Of a DNA stretch of 6,464 bases, positions 1-5,755 are shown piece by piece. Within the stretch, counting starts at the first letter, position 1. Every line of letters starts with the position of its first letter. A model generated the notes under the pieces. It was not told the origin of the DNA, did not search any database, and saw only the letters and a list, made by a program, of their open reading frames with translations. Source of the stretch: Microbacteriaceae bacterium (GTDB lineage Bacteria; Actinomycetota; Actinomycetes; Actinomycetales; Microbacteriaceae); the NCBI GenBank assembly GCA_009925875.1, contig RFQD01000077.1, forward strand, positions 1 to 6,464, given 5' to 3'. Position numbers and translations under genes: made by a program.

Positions 1-846
1 TCGGGCGGAACCGACATGAGTATCTCGCTGCTCCTCGACGGGGGTGGAACAAAGAGCAGCGATTTGCTCTCGAAACTCGGCAGCATGTCGAAACTCGTCG
101 AACGCTCCTCTCAGGTGTACGACGAAGCGCAAGCCTCGCTCAAAGAGGCCGAATCTCTCAATGCGCAGGCGGAAGTAGCCAAAGCGGAGCGCGAGCAGCT
201 CAAAGAGGCCGCGGATGCGGCTTTCCAGGAAGCCAACACGGCCGCTCAAGCAGCCGCGGCGAAACTGGCCGAGACTCAAGACACGCTCGCCACTCTGCAG
301 GCGCAACTCGCGGCTCTGGAAGACGAGTCCAACCGCACGGCTGCTGAGTACGAGGCCGGTGTTCAAGAGGCGAAACGTATCGCCGCTCAGCGTGCCGCCG
401 AAGAAGCGGCAGCGCGCGGTGTTGACATCAGCGATGCCGGCTGGGCTCGTCCCTCTAACGGGTATGTCAGTGACTGGTTTGGCCCGCGACAGTCGGTCTG
501 GACCGGATACGGCTGGTCGTCATCGTTTCACCGCGGAATCGACCTCGCCGGTCGATGCGGGAGTGACATCTATGCGGCGTCCGGAGGACAGGTCGTCTAT
601 GCCGGTTGGAACGGCGGATACGGAAACTTCATCGAGATCGACCACGGCGGGGGCGTTCACAGCGCCTACGGCCACCAGTCCAGCTTCGAGGTCGGTTACG
701 GTGACTGGGTCGGCCCGGGCCAGGTCATCGGCTACGTCGGAACCACTGGCTCGTCAACGGGGTGTCACCTACACTTCGAAATCCGCGTCGACGGAAGCGC
801 GGTGGATCCCGCTGCCTACCTCGACAGTCGGGGCGTTTCCTTCTAG
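1..846 (+). CDS. M23 family zinc metallopeptidase with N-terminal coiled coil, 5'-partial
   Basis: Likely a secreted peptidoglycan hydrolase or hydrolase activator of the M23 (LytM/NlpD-like) family, acting in the cell wall. The frame is open from base 1, giving 281 residues before the TAG stop. An ATG at 16 exists, but the protein from there has no signal peptide and no convincing SD, so I treat the gene as entering from the left. Numbering from that ATG, residues about 14-135 form an Ala/Glu/Gln/Lys-rich coiled coil, followed by a short linker and the M23 domain at about 145-270. All metal-site motifs are present: HRGID (H172, D176), HSAYGH (H215, H220) and HLH (H251, H253), so it looks catalytically competent. 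C181 and C250 lie beside the first and last ligand motifs and could form a disulfide, fitting an exported enzyme. The bond substrate cannot be told from sequence. It runs convergently toward ppa. Confidence 0.9.
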   Translation, partial: SGGTDMSISLLLDGGGTKSSDLLSKLGSMSKLVERSSQVYDEAQASLKEAESLNAQAEVAKAEREQLKEAADAAFQEANTAAQAAAAKLAETQDTLATLQAQLAALEDESNRTAAEYEAGVQEAKRIAAQRAAEEAAARGVDISDAGWARPSNGYVSDWFGPRQSVWTGYGWSSSFHRGIDLAGRCGSDIYAASGGQVVYAGWNGGYGNFIEIDHGGGVHSAYGHQSSFEVGYGDWVGPGQVIGYVGTTGSSTGCHLHFEIRVDGSAVDPAAYLDSRGVSF

Positions 847-873
847 GAACGCGTGTTTCTCAGCGGTTTTCTC

Positions 874-890
874 GGCCGACGTTGTCGGCC
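874..890. terminator. Perfect 7-bp hairpin between convergent M23 and ppa genes, candidate bidirectional terminator
   Basis: GGCCGAC (874-880), loop GTT, GTCGGCC (884-890) form a perfect GC-rich stem. It abuts the ppa stop codon (TTA at 891-893 on the + strand) and lies 27 nt past the M23 stop. No U-tract follows on either strand. It would therefore be a tract-less terminator of the kind proposed for actinobacteria, or only a 3'-end stabilising hairpin. Confidence 0.45.
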
Positions 891-1382
891 TTAGTGCCCC
901 TCGGCCGTGAGTCGTGCGAACCCGTCCGTGATGATTTGCTCGGCCTCGGCCGCATTGCCCCACCCCTCGACGTTGACGAACTTGCCGGGTTCGAGGTCTT
1001 TGTAGCGGGAGAAGAAGTGGTGAAGTTCGTTGCGGGTGTGCTCCGGAACATCCGTGATGTCTTGGATATGCGCCCACCGCGGGTCTTTGTAGGGGACACA
1101 CACGATTTTTGCGTCGCTCCCCGCTTCGTCACTCATGTTGAAAACTCCCACCGGGCGCACTTTGACACCCACTCCGGGGAAGACGGGGTACTCGAGCAGG
1201 ACGAGTGCATCGACCGGGTCGCCGTCGAGGCCGAGGGTGTTCTCAAAATACCCGTAGTCGACGGGGTACACGAAGGGAGTGAAGAGAACACGATCGAGGT
1301 AGACCCGACCGGTCACGTGGTCGACCTCGTACTTGTTCCGGCTTCCACGCGGGATTTCAATGACAACGTCGTACTCGGCCAC
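891..1382 (-). CDS. ppa: Inorganic pyrophosphatase (family I, soluble)
   Basis: Cytoplasmic Mg2+-dependent PPase that hydrolyses pyrophosphate to two phosphates and pulls biosynthetic reactions forward. The product is 163 aa, the usual length for actinobacterial enzymes. It opens with the substrate-binding segment [14 protein letters not shown] (residues 9-22). The family signature D-x-D-P-x-D is intact at D53-G-D-P-V-D58, and further acidic metal ligands are probable at D85 and D90. KDLEPGKFV (128-136) is also typical of the family. The start is the GTG at 1380-1382: it gives the normal N-terminus (M-A-E-Y-D) and has a strong SD, GAAGGAG, 5 nt upstream. The frame stays open to 1553, but that would add 57 unrelated residues and overlap tilS. 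The gene is divergent from tilS (48-bp gap) and convergent with the M23 gene. No missing catalytic residue was seen. Confidence 0.96.
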   Translation of the reverse strand: MAEYDVVIEIPRGSRNKYEVDHVTGRVYLDRVLFTPFVYPVDYGYFENTLGLDGDPVDALVLLEYPVFPGVGVKVRPVGVFNMSDEAGSDAKIVCVPYKDPRWAHIQDITDVPEHTRNELHHFFSRYKDLEPGKFVNVEGWGNAAEAEQIITDGFARLTAEGH

Positions 1383-1387
1383 AACGG

Positions 1388-1394
1388 CTCCTTC
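1388..1394 (-). promoter_or_regulatory. Ribosome binding site of ppa
   Basis: Read on the minus strand, GAAGGAG ends 5 nt before the GTG start at 1382. It decides the start codon against the longer upstream open frame. Confidence 0.85.
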
Positions 1395-1415
1395 AGTCTC
1401 AATCGGTGGGCGGAA

Positions 1416-1423
1416 TAAGGTTA
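1416..1423. promoter_or_regulatory. Overlapping divergent -10-like elements for tilS (+) and ppa (-)
   Basis: The octamer TAAGGTTA contains TAAGGT on the + strand (1416-1421) and, on the minus strand, TAACCT (1423-1418). Both fit the loose actinobacterial -10 form TANNNT. For tilS the box ends 9 nt before the ATG, and a poor -35 candidate TTCAGT (1392-1397) lies 18 nt upstream. For ppa it would give a leader of roughly 30 nt that includes the SD. No good -35 was found on the minus strand. The call rests on position and short motifs only. Confidence 0.35.
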
Positions 1424-1430
1424 CTTCACA

Positions 1431-2495
1431 ATGACAATGCGCCCGAGACTGACCCCCGCGATGGCGGATGTTCGCCGTGCTGTGCGTTTGTCGCTGTTCG
1501 CTGCGTTTCCGGATGCTCGCTCGCGCGTCACGCGCGATCCCTCGTGTGGTCACCCCGGGGGATGGGTTGTTCCCGCGGATGCTCCCCTGGTGTTGGTTGC
1601 CCTGAGCGGTGGACCCGACTCACTCGGGATTGCGGCCGCCCTCGCGTTTGAGGCACCCAAGTGTGGCGTTGTCGCGGGTGCCGTCATCGTTGACCACGCT
1701 CTGCAGCCTGGCTCGGAGGTCGTGGCGGAACGTGCCGCAACAACGGCGCGCTCGTTGGGCCTTTCTCCGGTGGTCACGAAACGCGTCACCGTGCACGCGT
1801 CGGCTGCCGGTCCGGAGTCGGCTGCTCGAGACGCTCGCTACGCCGCCCTCAGCGACGTCGCGAACGAAACGGGCGCCTCGGCCGTCATGCTCGGTCACAC
1901 TCGAGACGACCAAGCGGAGACCGTACTCTTGGGTTTGGCACGAGGATCGGGTCTGCGGAGCGTCATGGGCATGCGCCCGGTTTCGCACCGGGCACAACTG
2001 CTCCTCCTGCGTCCGCTCCTCGAGGTGGCACGTGAAACGGTGGCCACGTCGTGCGCCGATCTCGGCCTCGAACCGTGGGTCGACCCGCATAACTCGGATG
2101 AGCGATTTGCACGGGTGCGCGTGCGAACGACGGTGTTGCCCGTCTTGGAGCGGGAGATAGGACCGGGTGTTGCGGAGGCACTCGCGCGCACGGCATCCCA
2201 GATGGCGATGGATGCCGATGCTCTCGACGTGCTCTCGTCGAATGCGCTCATGCTCGCCCGACGAGCAGCGGAGTTAGACACGCTCACCCTGGCGGGGCTG
2301 CATCCGGCGATACGCCGCCGAGCGATTCGACTGTGGTTGCTCGAGGCGGGTGCGGGCGAGGTGACGACGACGCACGTGGACTCCGTCGACGACCTCGTCA
2401 CTCACTGGTCGGGGCAAGCCGGGGTAGACGTTCCCCGGCTGCGCGTCACGCGTCGAGACGGACGACTTGTGATCGACCGAAATGGTGCCCCCTAA
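1431..2495 (+). CDS. tilS: tRNA(Ile)-lysidine synthetase
   Basis: TilS uses ATP and lysine to convert C34 of tRNA(Ile) with a CAU anticodon into lysidine, so that the tRNA reads AUA and is charged with isoleucine. The product is 354 aa. It carries the PP-loop of N-type ATP pyrophosphatases, SGGPDS at residues 59-64, preceded by the hydrophobic strand [15 protein letters not shown] (156-164) and GLARGSG match the conserved TilS active-site region, and [12 protein letters not shown] (221-232) matches the family segment after the N-terminal domain. Residues about 250-354 form the C-terminal substrate-binding region. ATG 1431 is chosen because it gives the usual extent; ATG 1437 or 1461 are alternatives. 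There is no real SD: the only AAGG is 10 nt upstream and lies inside a -10-like box, so a leaderless or near-leaderless mRNA is possible. hpt follows after 64 nt in the conserved tilS-hpt-ftsH order. Confidence 0.95.
   Translation: MTMRPRLTPAMADVRRAVRLSLFAAFPDARSRVTRDPSCGHPGGWVVPADAPLVLVALSGGPDSLGIAAALAFEAPKCGVVAGAVIVDHALQPGSEVVAERAATTARSLGLSPVVTKRVTVHASAAGPESAARDARYAALSDVANETGASAVMLGHTRDDQAETVLLGLARGSGLRSVMGMRPVSHRAQLLLLRPLLEVARETVATSCADLGLEPWVDPHNSDERFARVRVRTTVLPVLEREIGPGVAEALARTASQMAMDADALDVLSSNALMLARRAAELDTLTLAGLHPAIRRRAIRLWLLEAGAGEVTTTHVDSVDDLVTHWSGQAGVDVPRLRVTRRDGRLVIDRNGAP
2437..2457 (+). repeat. Copy 1 of an imperfect 20-21 bp direct repeat (tilS 3' coding end)
   Basis: GGCT-G-CGCGTCACGCGT-CG-AG. 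It matches 2506-2525 except for one extra base and two substitutions, with 12 identical bases at its core. Here it lies in the tilS reading frame and encodes L-R-V-T-R-R. Confidence 0.6.
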
Positions 2496-2499
2496 CACC

Positions 2500-2528
2500 G
2501 AGACAGGCTCGCGTCACGCGTGTAGCGT
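2500..2528 (+). promoter_or_regulatory. Candidate hpt promoter with palindrome in the spacer
   Basis: GAGACA (2500-2505, matching the last four bases of TTGACA), a 17-nt spacer and TAGCGT (2523-2528, fitting TANNNT) form a well-spaced promoter. It starts 5 nt after the tilS stop codon. The spacer holds the palindrome CGCGT-C-ACGCG (2510-2520), where a bound repressor could block RNA polymerase. A start near 2535 would leave a short leader carrying the hpt SD. Promoter and operator roles are inferred from motifs only. Confidence 0.45.
2506..2525 (+). repeat. Copy 2 of the imperfect direct repeat (hpt promoter)
   Basis: GGCT-CGCGTCACGCGT-GT-AG. It shares the 12-base core CGCGTCACGCGT with 2442-2453 and aligned flanking GGCT and AG. 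This copy is non-coding and overlaps the spacer and -10 box of the proposed hpt promoter. Confidence 0.6.
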
Positions 2529-2543
2529 TAGCTCACCGCGAAG

Positions 2544-2551
2544 AAAAGGAG
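2544..2551 (+). promoter_or_regulatory. Ribosome binding site of hpt
   Basis: AAAAGGAG ends 8 nt before the GTG at 2560. This sets the hpt start there rather than at the in-frame ATG at 2482, which lies inside tilS and would add 26 residues not expected in the family. Confidence 0.85.
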
Positions 2552-2559
2552 CGTACGAC

Positions 2560-3129
2560 GTGGAGTTCTCGGATATTTCCACTGACATCTCTGAAGTCTT
2601 GTTCACCGAAGAGCAACTTCAGGCTCGACTTGCGGAAATGGCTCGTGAGATAGAACGCGATTATGCGGGCAAAGAAGTTCTCATCGTCGGTGTTCTCAAG
2701 GGCGCCGTGATTGTCATTTCGGACCTCATTCGCGAGCTGAAATTCCATGCGCACATCGACTTCATGGCGGTGAGTTCCTACGGGGCGAGTACCCAGTCGT
2801 CTGGTGTGGTGCGGATTGTCAAAGACCTGGACGCTGACTTGCGCGGCAAGCATGTGCTCATTGTGGAGGACATCATTGACTCTGGGTTGACGCTCGCCTG
2901 GATTGTGCGCAACCTCGAGTTACGTCACCCGGAATCGATTGAGGTGTGCGCCATGTTGCGAAAACCCGACGCCATCGTCGAAGACGTGCGGGTCAAGTAC
3001 GTGGGTTTCGACATCCCGAACAAATTTGTTGTCGGATACGGGCTCGACTACGCCGAGCAGTACCGCAACATCCGCGGAGTCGGCGTGCTCGATCCGGCCG
3101 TCTACTCGGATGGCGACCCACACGCCTGA
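2560..3129 (+). CDS. hpt: Hypoxanthine phosphoribosyltransferase
   Basis: Cytoplasmic purine salvage enzyme transferring the ribose-5-phosphate of PRPP to hypoxanthine (and usually guanine), giving IMP or GMP plus pyrophosphate. The product is 189 aa from the GTG, a normal bacterial length. Visible type I PRTase features are the LKG loop in GVLKGAV (44-50), the flexible-loop SSYG (72-75) and the PRPP signature VEDIIDSGLTL (102-112). The C-terminal segment DIPNKFVVGYGLDY (151-164) is characteristic of HPRT and helps hold the purine base. The start is fixed by the strong AAAAGGAG. It sits between tilS and ftsH as in many Gram-positive genomes. It appears to have its own promoter just after tilS and ends in a stem-loop before ftsH. 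Base preference between hypoxanthine and guanine cannot be told from sequence. Confidence 0.95.
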   Translation: MEFSDISTDISEVLFTEEQLQARLAEMAREIERDYAGKEVLIVGVLKGAVIVISDLIRELKFHAHIDFMAVSSYGASTQSSGVVRIVKDLDADLRGKHVLIVEDIIDSGLTLAWIVRNLELRHPESIEVCAMLRKPDAIVEDVRVKYVGFDIPNKFVVGYGLDYAEQYRNIRGVGVLDPAVYSDGDPHA

Positions 3130-3158
3130 CGTTCACGCCATCGGCGAACATTCAGGCG
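3123..3158 (+). terminator. Stem-loop at the 3' end of hpt, candidate terminator or 3' stabiliser
   Basis: CGCCTGA (3123-3129) pairs perfectly with TCAGGCG (3152-3158). Inside, GTTC (3131-3134) pairs with GAAC (3146-3149), and GCC (3137-3139) with GGC (3143-3145) around a 3-nt loop. The structure thus has about 14 bp interrupted by small bulges and includes the hpt stop codon. No U-tract follows; instead the ftsH promoter region comes next. Confidence 0.4.
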
Positions 3159-3181
3159 ACGCGTAACGTGACCGCTAGCCT
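3151..3181 (+). promoter_or_regulatory. Candidate ftsH promoter, probably giving a leaderless or near-leaderless mRNA
   Basis: TAGCCT (3176-3181) fits the TANNNT -10 form and ends 9 nt before the ftsH ATG. A weak -35 candidate TTCAGG (3151-3156) lies 19 nt upstream. No purine-rich SD is present before the ATG (the bases are TAGACACACC), which agrees with a start at or very near the ATG. CGCGT-A-ACGTG (3160-3170), a degenerate copy of the hpt-promoter palindrome, lies between the two boxes. Confidence 0.42.
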
Positions 3182-3190
3182 AGACACACC

Positions 3191-5173
3191 ATGACTTTCT
3201 TCAAGCGACTCTTGCGCGGACCCCTGATTTACATCCTCATTGCCATCGCCGCAGTGTGGGTTGGTTCGTCGCTCCTATCGGGATCCGGGTATCAGCAGAT
3301 CACGACGGATGAAGGCCTCACCTTTCTCAAGAACAAAGCCGTTTCGCAAGCCAAGATTGTCGACGTGGAAAACCGCGTTGACCTGACGTTGACCAACGCC
3401 GATGTGAAGTATGGCGAGAAGGTGCAGTTCTTTTTCGTCAGTGCGCGCGGCACCGATGTGGTTAAAGCGGTCAACGAAGCATCCCCGTCAGACGGGTTCA
3501 ACGACGAAGTGCCGCACGATAATTGGTTGTTGTCCACGCTGGGCTTCTTGCTTCCGATTCTTCTCATCGGTGTTTTCTTCTGGTGGATGCTCTCCTCGAT
3601 GCAGGGCGGCGGTCGAGGCGTCATGCAGTTCGGCAAATCGCGCGCCAAGCTTGTGACGAAGGAAACACCCACGGTGACTTTTGCCGATGTCGCGGGGGCG
3701 AACGAAGCCATTGAGGAACTTCAGGAAATCAAAGACTTCCTTAAGGAGCCGGCGAAGTTTCAGGCCGTGGGTGCCCGTATTCCGAAGGGCGTGCTGCTCT
3801 ATGGGCCTCCCGGGACCGGTAAAACGCTCCTCGCGCGTGCGGTTGCTGGCGAGGCCGGCGTGCCTTTCTATGCGATTTCCGGGTCAGACTTTGTGGAAAT
3901 GTTCGTGGGTGTGGGTGCGAGCCGGGTGCGCGACCTGTTCGAGCAAGCGAAACAGAACGCTCCGGCCATCATCTTCGTTGACGAAATTGATGCCGTTGGT
4001 CGGCACCGTGGCGCCGGCATGGGCGGCGGTCACGATGAGCGCGAACAGACGCTGAACCAGATGCTCGTCGAGATGGACGGCTTTGACCCGAAGACGAACG
4101 TCATCATGATCGCGGCAACAAACCGCCCGGACATCCTGGACCCTGCGTTGCTTCGCCCCGGTCGTTTTGACCGCCAGATTGGAGTTGATGCGCCCGACCT
4201 CGAGGGTCGAAAGCGGATTCTCGAAGTGCATGCCAAGGGCAAGCCCATGGCAAAGAACGTCAATCTCGAGGTCGTGGCGCGCAAAACGCCGGGCTACACC
4301 GGTGCCGACCTCGCGAACGTCCTCAACGAGGCCGCATTACTAACGGCCCGTGCGGGCGAGAAAATTATCACGAACGAGATGATCGACGAGGCCGTCGACC
4401 GTGTGATGGCCGGCCCCCAACGTCGTAGTCGCCTGATGAAAGACCAGGAACGACTGATCACCGCGTATCACGAGGGAGGTCACGCTCTCGCCGCGGCGGC
4501 GATGAACTATTCCGATCCCGTAACGAAAATTACGATTTTGCCGCGTGGACGAGCCTTGGGATACACGATGGTCATGCCGCTCGAAGACAAGTACTCCATC
4601 ACGCGCAACGAGTTGCTCGATCAACTCACCTACGCGATGGGTGGACGTGTGGCCGAGGAGATCGTCTTTCACGATCCAACGACCGGAGCATCCAACGACA
4701 TTGAAAAGGCAACAAATATCGCTCGAAAGATGGTCACCGAGTACGGCATGACATCAACCGTCGGTGCCGTGAAGCTCGGCGGTGGTTCGGGTGAGATGTT
4801 CTACGGTCGCGACATGGGGCACAGTCGGGATTATTCCGAGAAGATGGCCGACGCGGTCGACAGTGAAATCCGCAAGTTCATCGAGAATGCGCACCACGAG
4901 GCGTGGACGGTTTTGAATGCAAACCGCGCAATTTTGGACAAGTTGGCAACCGAACTTCTGGAAAAGGAAACGCTAGACCAGGAGCAAATTGCCAAGATTT
5001 TTGTGGGCATCAAGAAGCTCAAGGAACGCCCGACATGGTTGTCGAGTGAACAACGACCCGTGTCAAAAAAACCACCGGTGGGCGTCCCTGCGCGCAAAGT
5101 GTCGTCTTCGCCGGGGGCCTCACCGTCGAAGCGGGCCACCAAGCCGCGCAAAACAACGAAAACGACCGAGTAG
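3191..5173 (+). CDS. ftsH: ATP-dependent zinc metalloprotease FtsH
   Basis: Membrane-anchored hexameric AAA+ protease that extracts and degrades damaged or unassembled membrane proteins and selected cytoplasmic regulators. The product is 660 aa. Two membrane helices lie at about 11-29 and 113-135, with an extracytoplasmic domain between them. The AAA+ module follows: Walker A GPPGTGKT (205-212), pore-loop MFVG (237-240), Walker B IIFVDE (260-265), and the second region of homology with arginine fingers R325 and R328 in RPGRFDR. The M41 zinc site is HEGGH (427-431) with D503 as probable third ligand. The Gly in place of the common Ala is usual in actinobacteria and keeps HEXXH intact. The tail from about 619 is Lys/Arg/Pro/Ser/Thr-rich and probably disordered. 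I see no cysteine in the whole protein. folE starts 9 nt after the stop, suggesting cotranscription. Confidence 0.97.
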   Translation: MTFFKRLLRGPLIYILIAIAAVWVGSSLLSGSGYQQITTDEGLTFLKNKAVSQAKIVDVENRVDLTLTNADVKYGEKVQFFFVSARGTDVVKAVNEASPSDGFNDEVPHDNWLLSTLGFLLPILLIGVFFWWMLSSMQGGGRGVMQFGKSRAKLVTKETPTVTFADVAGANEAIEELQEIKDFLKEPAKFQAVGARIPKGVLLYGPPGTGKTLLARAVAGEAGVPFYAISGSDFVEMFVGVGASRVRDLFEQAKQNAPAIIFVDEIDAVGRHRGAGMGGGHDEREQTLNQMLVEMDGFDPKTNVIMIAATNRPDILDPALLRPGRFDRQIGVDAPDLEGRKRILEVHAKGKPMAKNVNLEVVARKTPGYTGADLANVLNEAALLTARAGEKIITNEMIDEAVDRVMAGPQRRSRLMKDQERLITAYHEGGHALAAAAMNYSDPVTKITILPRGRALGYTMVMPLEDKYSITRNELLDQLTYAMGGRVAEEIVFHDPTTGASNDIEKATNIARKMVTEYGMTSTVGAVKLGGGSGEMFYGRDMGHSRDYSEKMADAVDSEIRKFIENAHHEAWTVLNANRAILDKLATELLEKETLDQEQIAKIFVGIKKLKERPTWLSSEQRPVSKKPPVGVPARKVSSSPGASPSKRATKPRKTTKTTE

Positions 5174-5182
5174 GCGATTGCC

Positions 5183-5755
5183 GTGCCGGTGGATCGGGAA
5201 CGGATTCGTCGCGCGGTTGCGGAGATTCTCGACGCACTCGGCGAAGACGTTTCGCGACCTGGTTTGGCCAGAACACCGGAACTTGTTGCCGATGCGTATG
5301 CCGAACTCGTTTTCGGACTCGATGAGAACCCCGTGGAGTACTTGGCGGAGGGCATCCCGTTCGAGGGAAATGCCGAAGCCGTGATTATGAGCGACATCGC
5401 TGTGCGCTCATTGTGCGAGCATCACTTGCTCCCCTTCACGGGGCGAGCACATGTGGCGTATGTTCCCGGAGACCGAATCGTTGGCTTGGGCAAGATTCCT
5501 CGCGTCGTGCATGCGTTGGCTGCGCGTCCACAAATTCAAGAACGCTTGACCGATGACATCGCGACCACCTTTGAACGCGGACTCGCGCCACGCGGAGTGC
5601 TGGTGGTCATCGAATCAACACATCAGTGCGTGACGGCACGAGGTTCACAAGAAATTCATGCGTCGACCGTGACCGTCGCCTCGCGTGGCTCGCTGACCGA
5701 TCCGGCTGCCCGAGCCGAGATCATGGGCATGTTCGGAGTGGGCAGTCGTGACTGA
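5183..5755 (+). CDS. folE: GTP cyclohydrolase I
   Basis: First enzyme of folate synthesis: it converts GTP to 7,8-dihydroneopterin triphosphate and formate, in the cytoplasm as a homodecamer in characterised relatives. The product is 190 aa from the GTG at 5183; a second in-frame GTG at 5189 is possible. The family core CEHHLLPFTGRAH starts at C78. C78 and H81, with C149 in THQCVTARG, match the three zinc ligands, and H80 matches the catalytic histidine. RPQIQERLT (115-123) is also conserved. The usual GLSK is GLGK here (101-104), a change at a substrate-contact position that I believe occurs in related actinobacteria. The SD is weak (TAGG, 8 nt upstream, formed partly by the ftsH stop codon), so translation is probably coupled to ftsH. 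folP overlaps its end by 8 nt. Confidence 0.95.
   Translation: MPVDRERIRRAVAEILDALGEDVSRPGLARTPELVADAYAELVFGLDENPVEYLAEGIPFEGNAEAVIMSDIAVRSLCEHHLLPFTGRAHVAYVPGDRIVGLGKIPRVVHALAARPQIQERLTDDIATTFERGLAPRGVLVVIESTHQCVTARGSQEIHASTVTVASRGSLTDPAARAEIMGMFGVGSRD
5735..5738 (+). promoter_or_regulatory. Ribosome binding site of folP inside folE
   Basis: GGAG ends 9 nt before the GTG at 5748, within the last codons of folE. It supports this overlapping start. Confidence 0.55.

Noticed and set aside
16..18. ATG at 16 as the true start of the M23 gene
   Set aside because: The frame is open to base 1, no signal peptide follows the ATG, and the coiled-coil region is already under way, so the gene most likely starts before the window.
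762..1418. A 218-codon open frame on the + strand, antisense to ppa
   Set aside because: It covers ppa almost exactly on the opposite strand. Its product resembles no known protein and has no SD. It is a typical shadow frame of a GC-rich gene.
1383..1553. 57-residue N-terminal extension of ppa from an upstream in-frame start
   Set aside because: The extension overlaps the tilS start, is unlike any PPase, and is contradicted by the strong GAAGGAG 5 nt before the GTG at 1382.
2482..2559. Longer hpt from the ATG at 2482
   Set aside because: It lies inside the tilS end, lacks an SD, and would translate the promoter region. The GTG at 2560 has AAAAGGAG at good spacing.
4469..4483. HEGGH instead of HEAGH in FtsH as an unusual active site
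   Set aside because: HEXXH is intact, and Gly at this position is common in actinobacterial FtsH, including mycobacteria.
4831..5397. A 188-codon frame on the minus strand spanning the end of ftsH and start of folE
   Set aside because: It is antisense to two clear genes, has low-complexity Ser/Arg composition and no recognisable domain.
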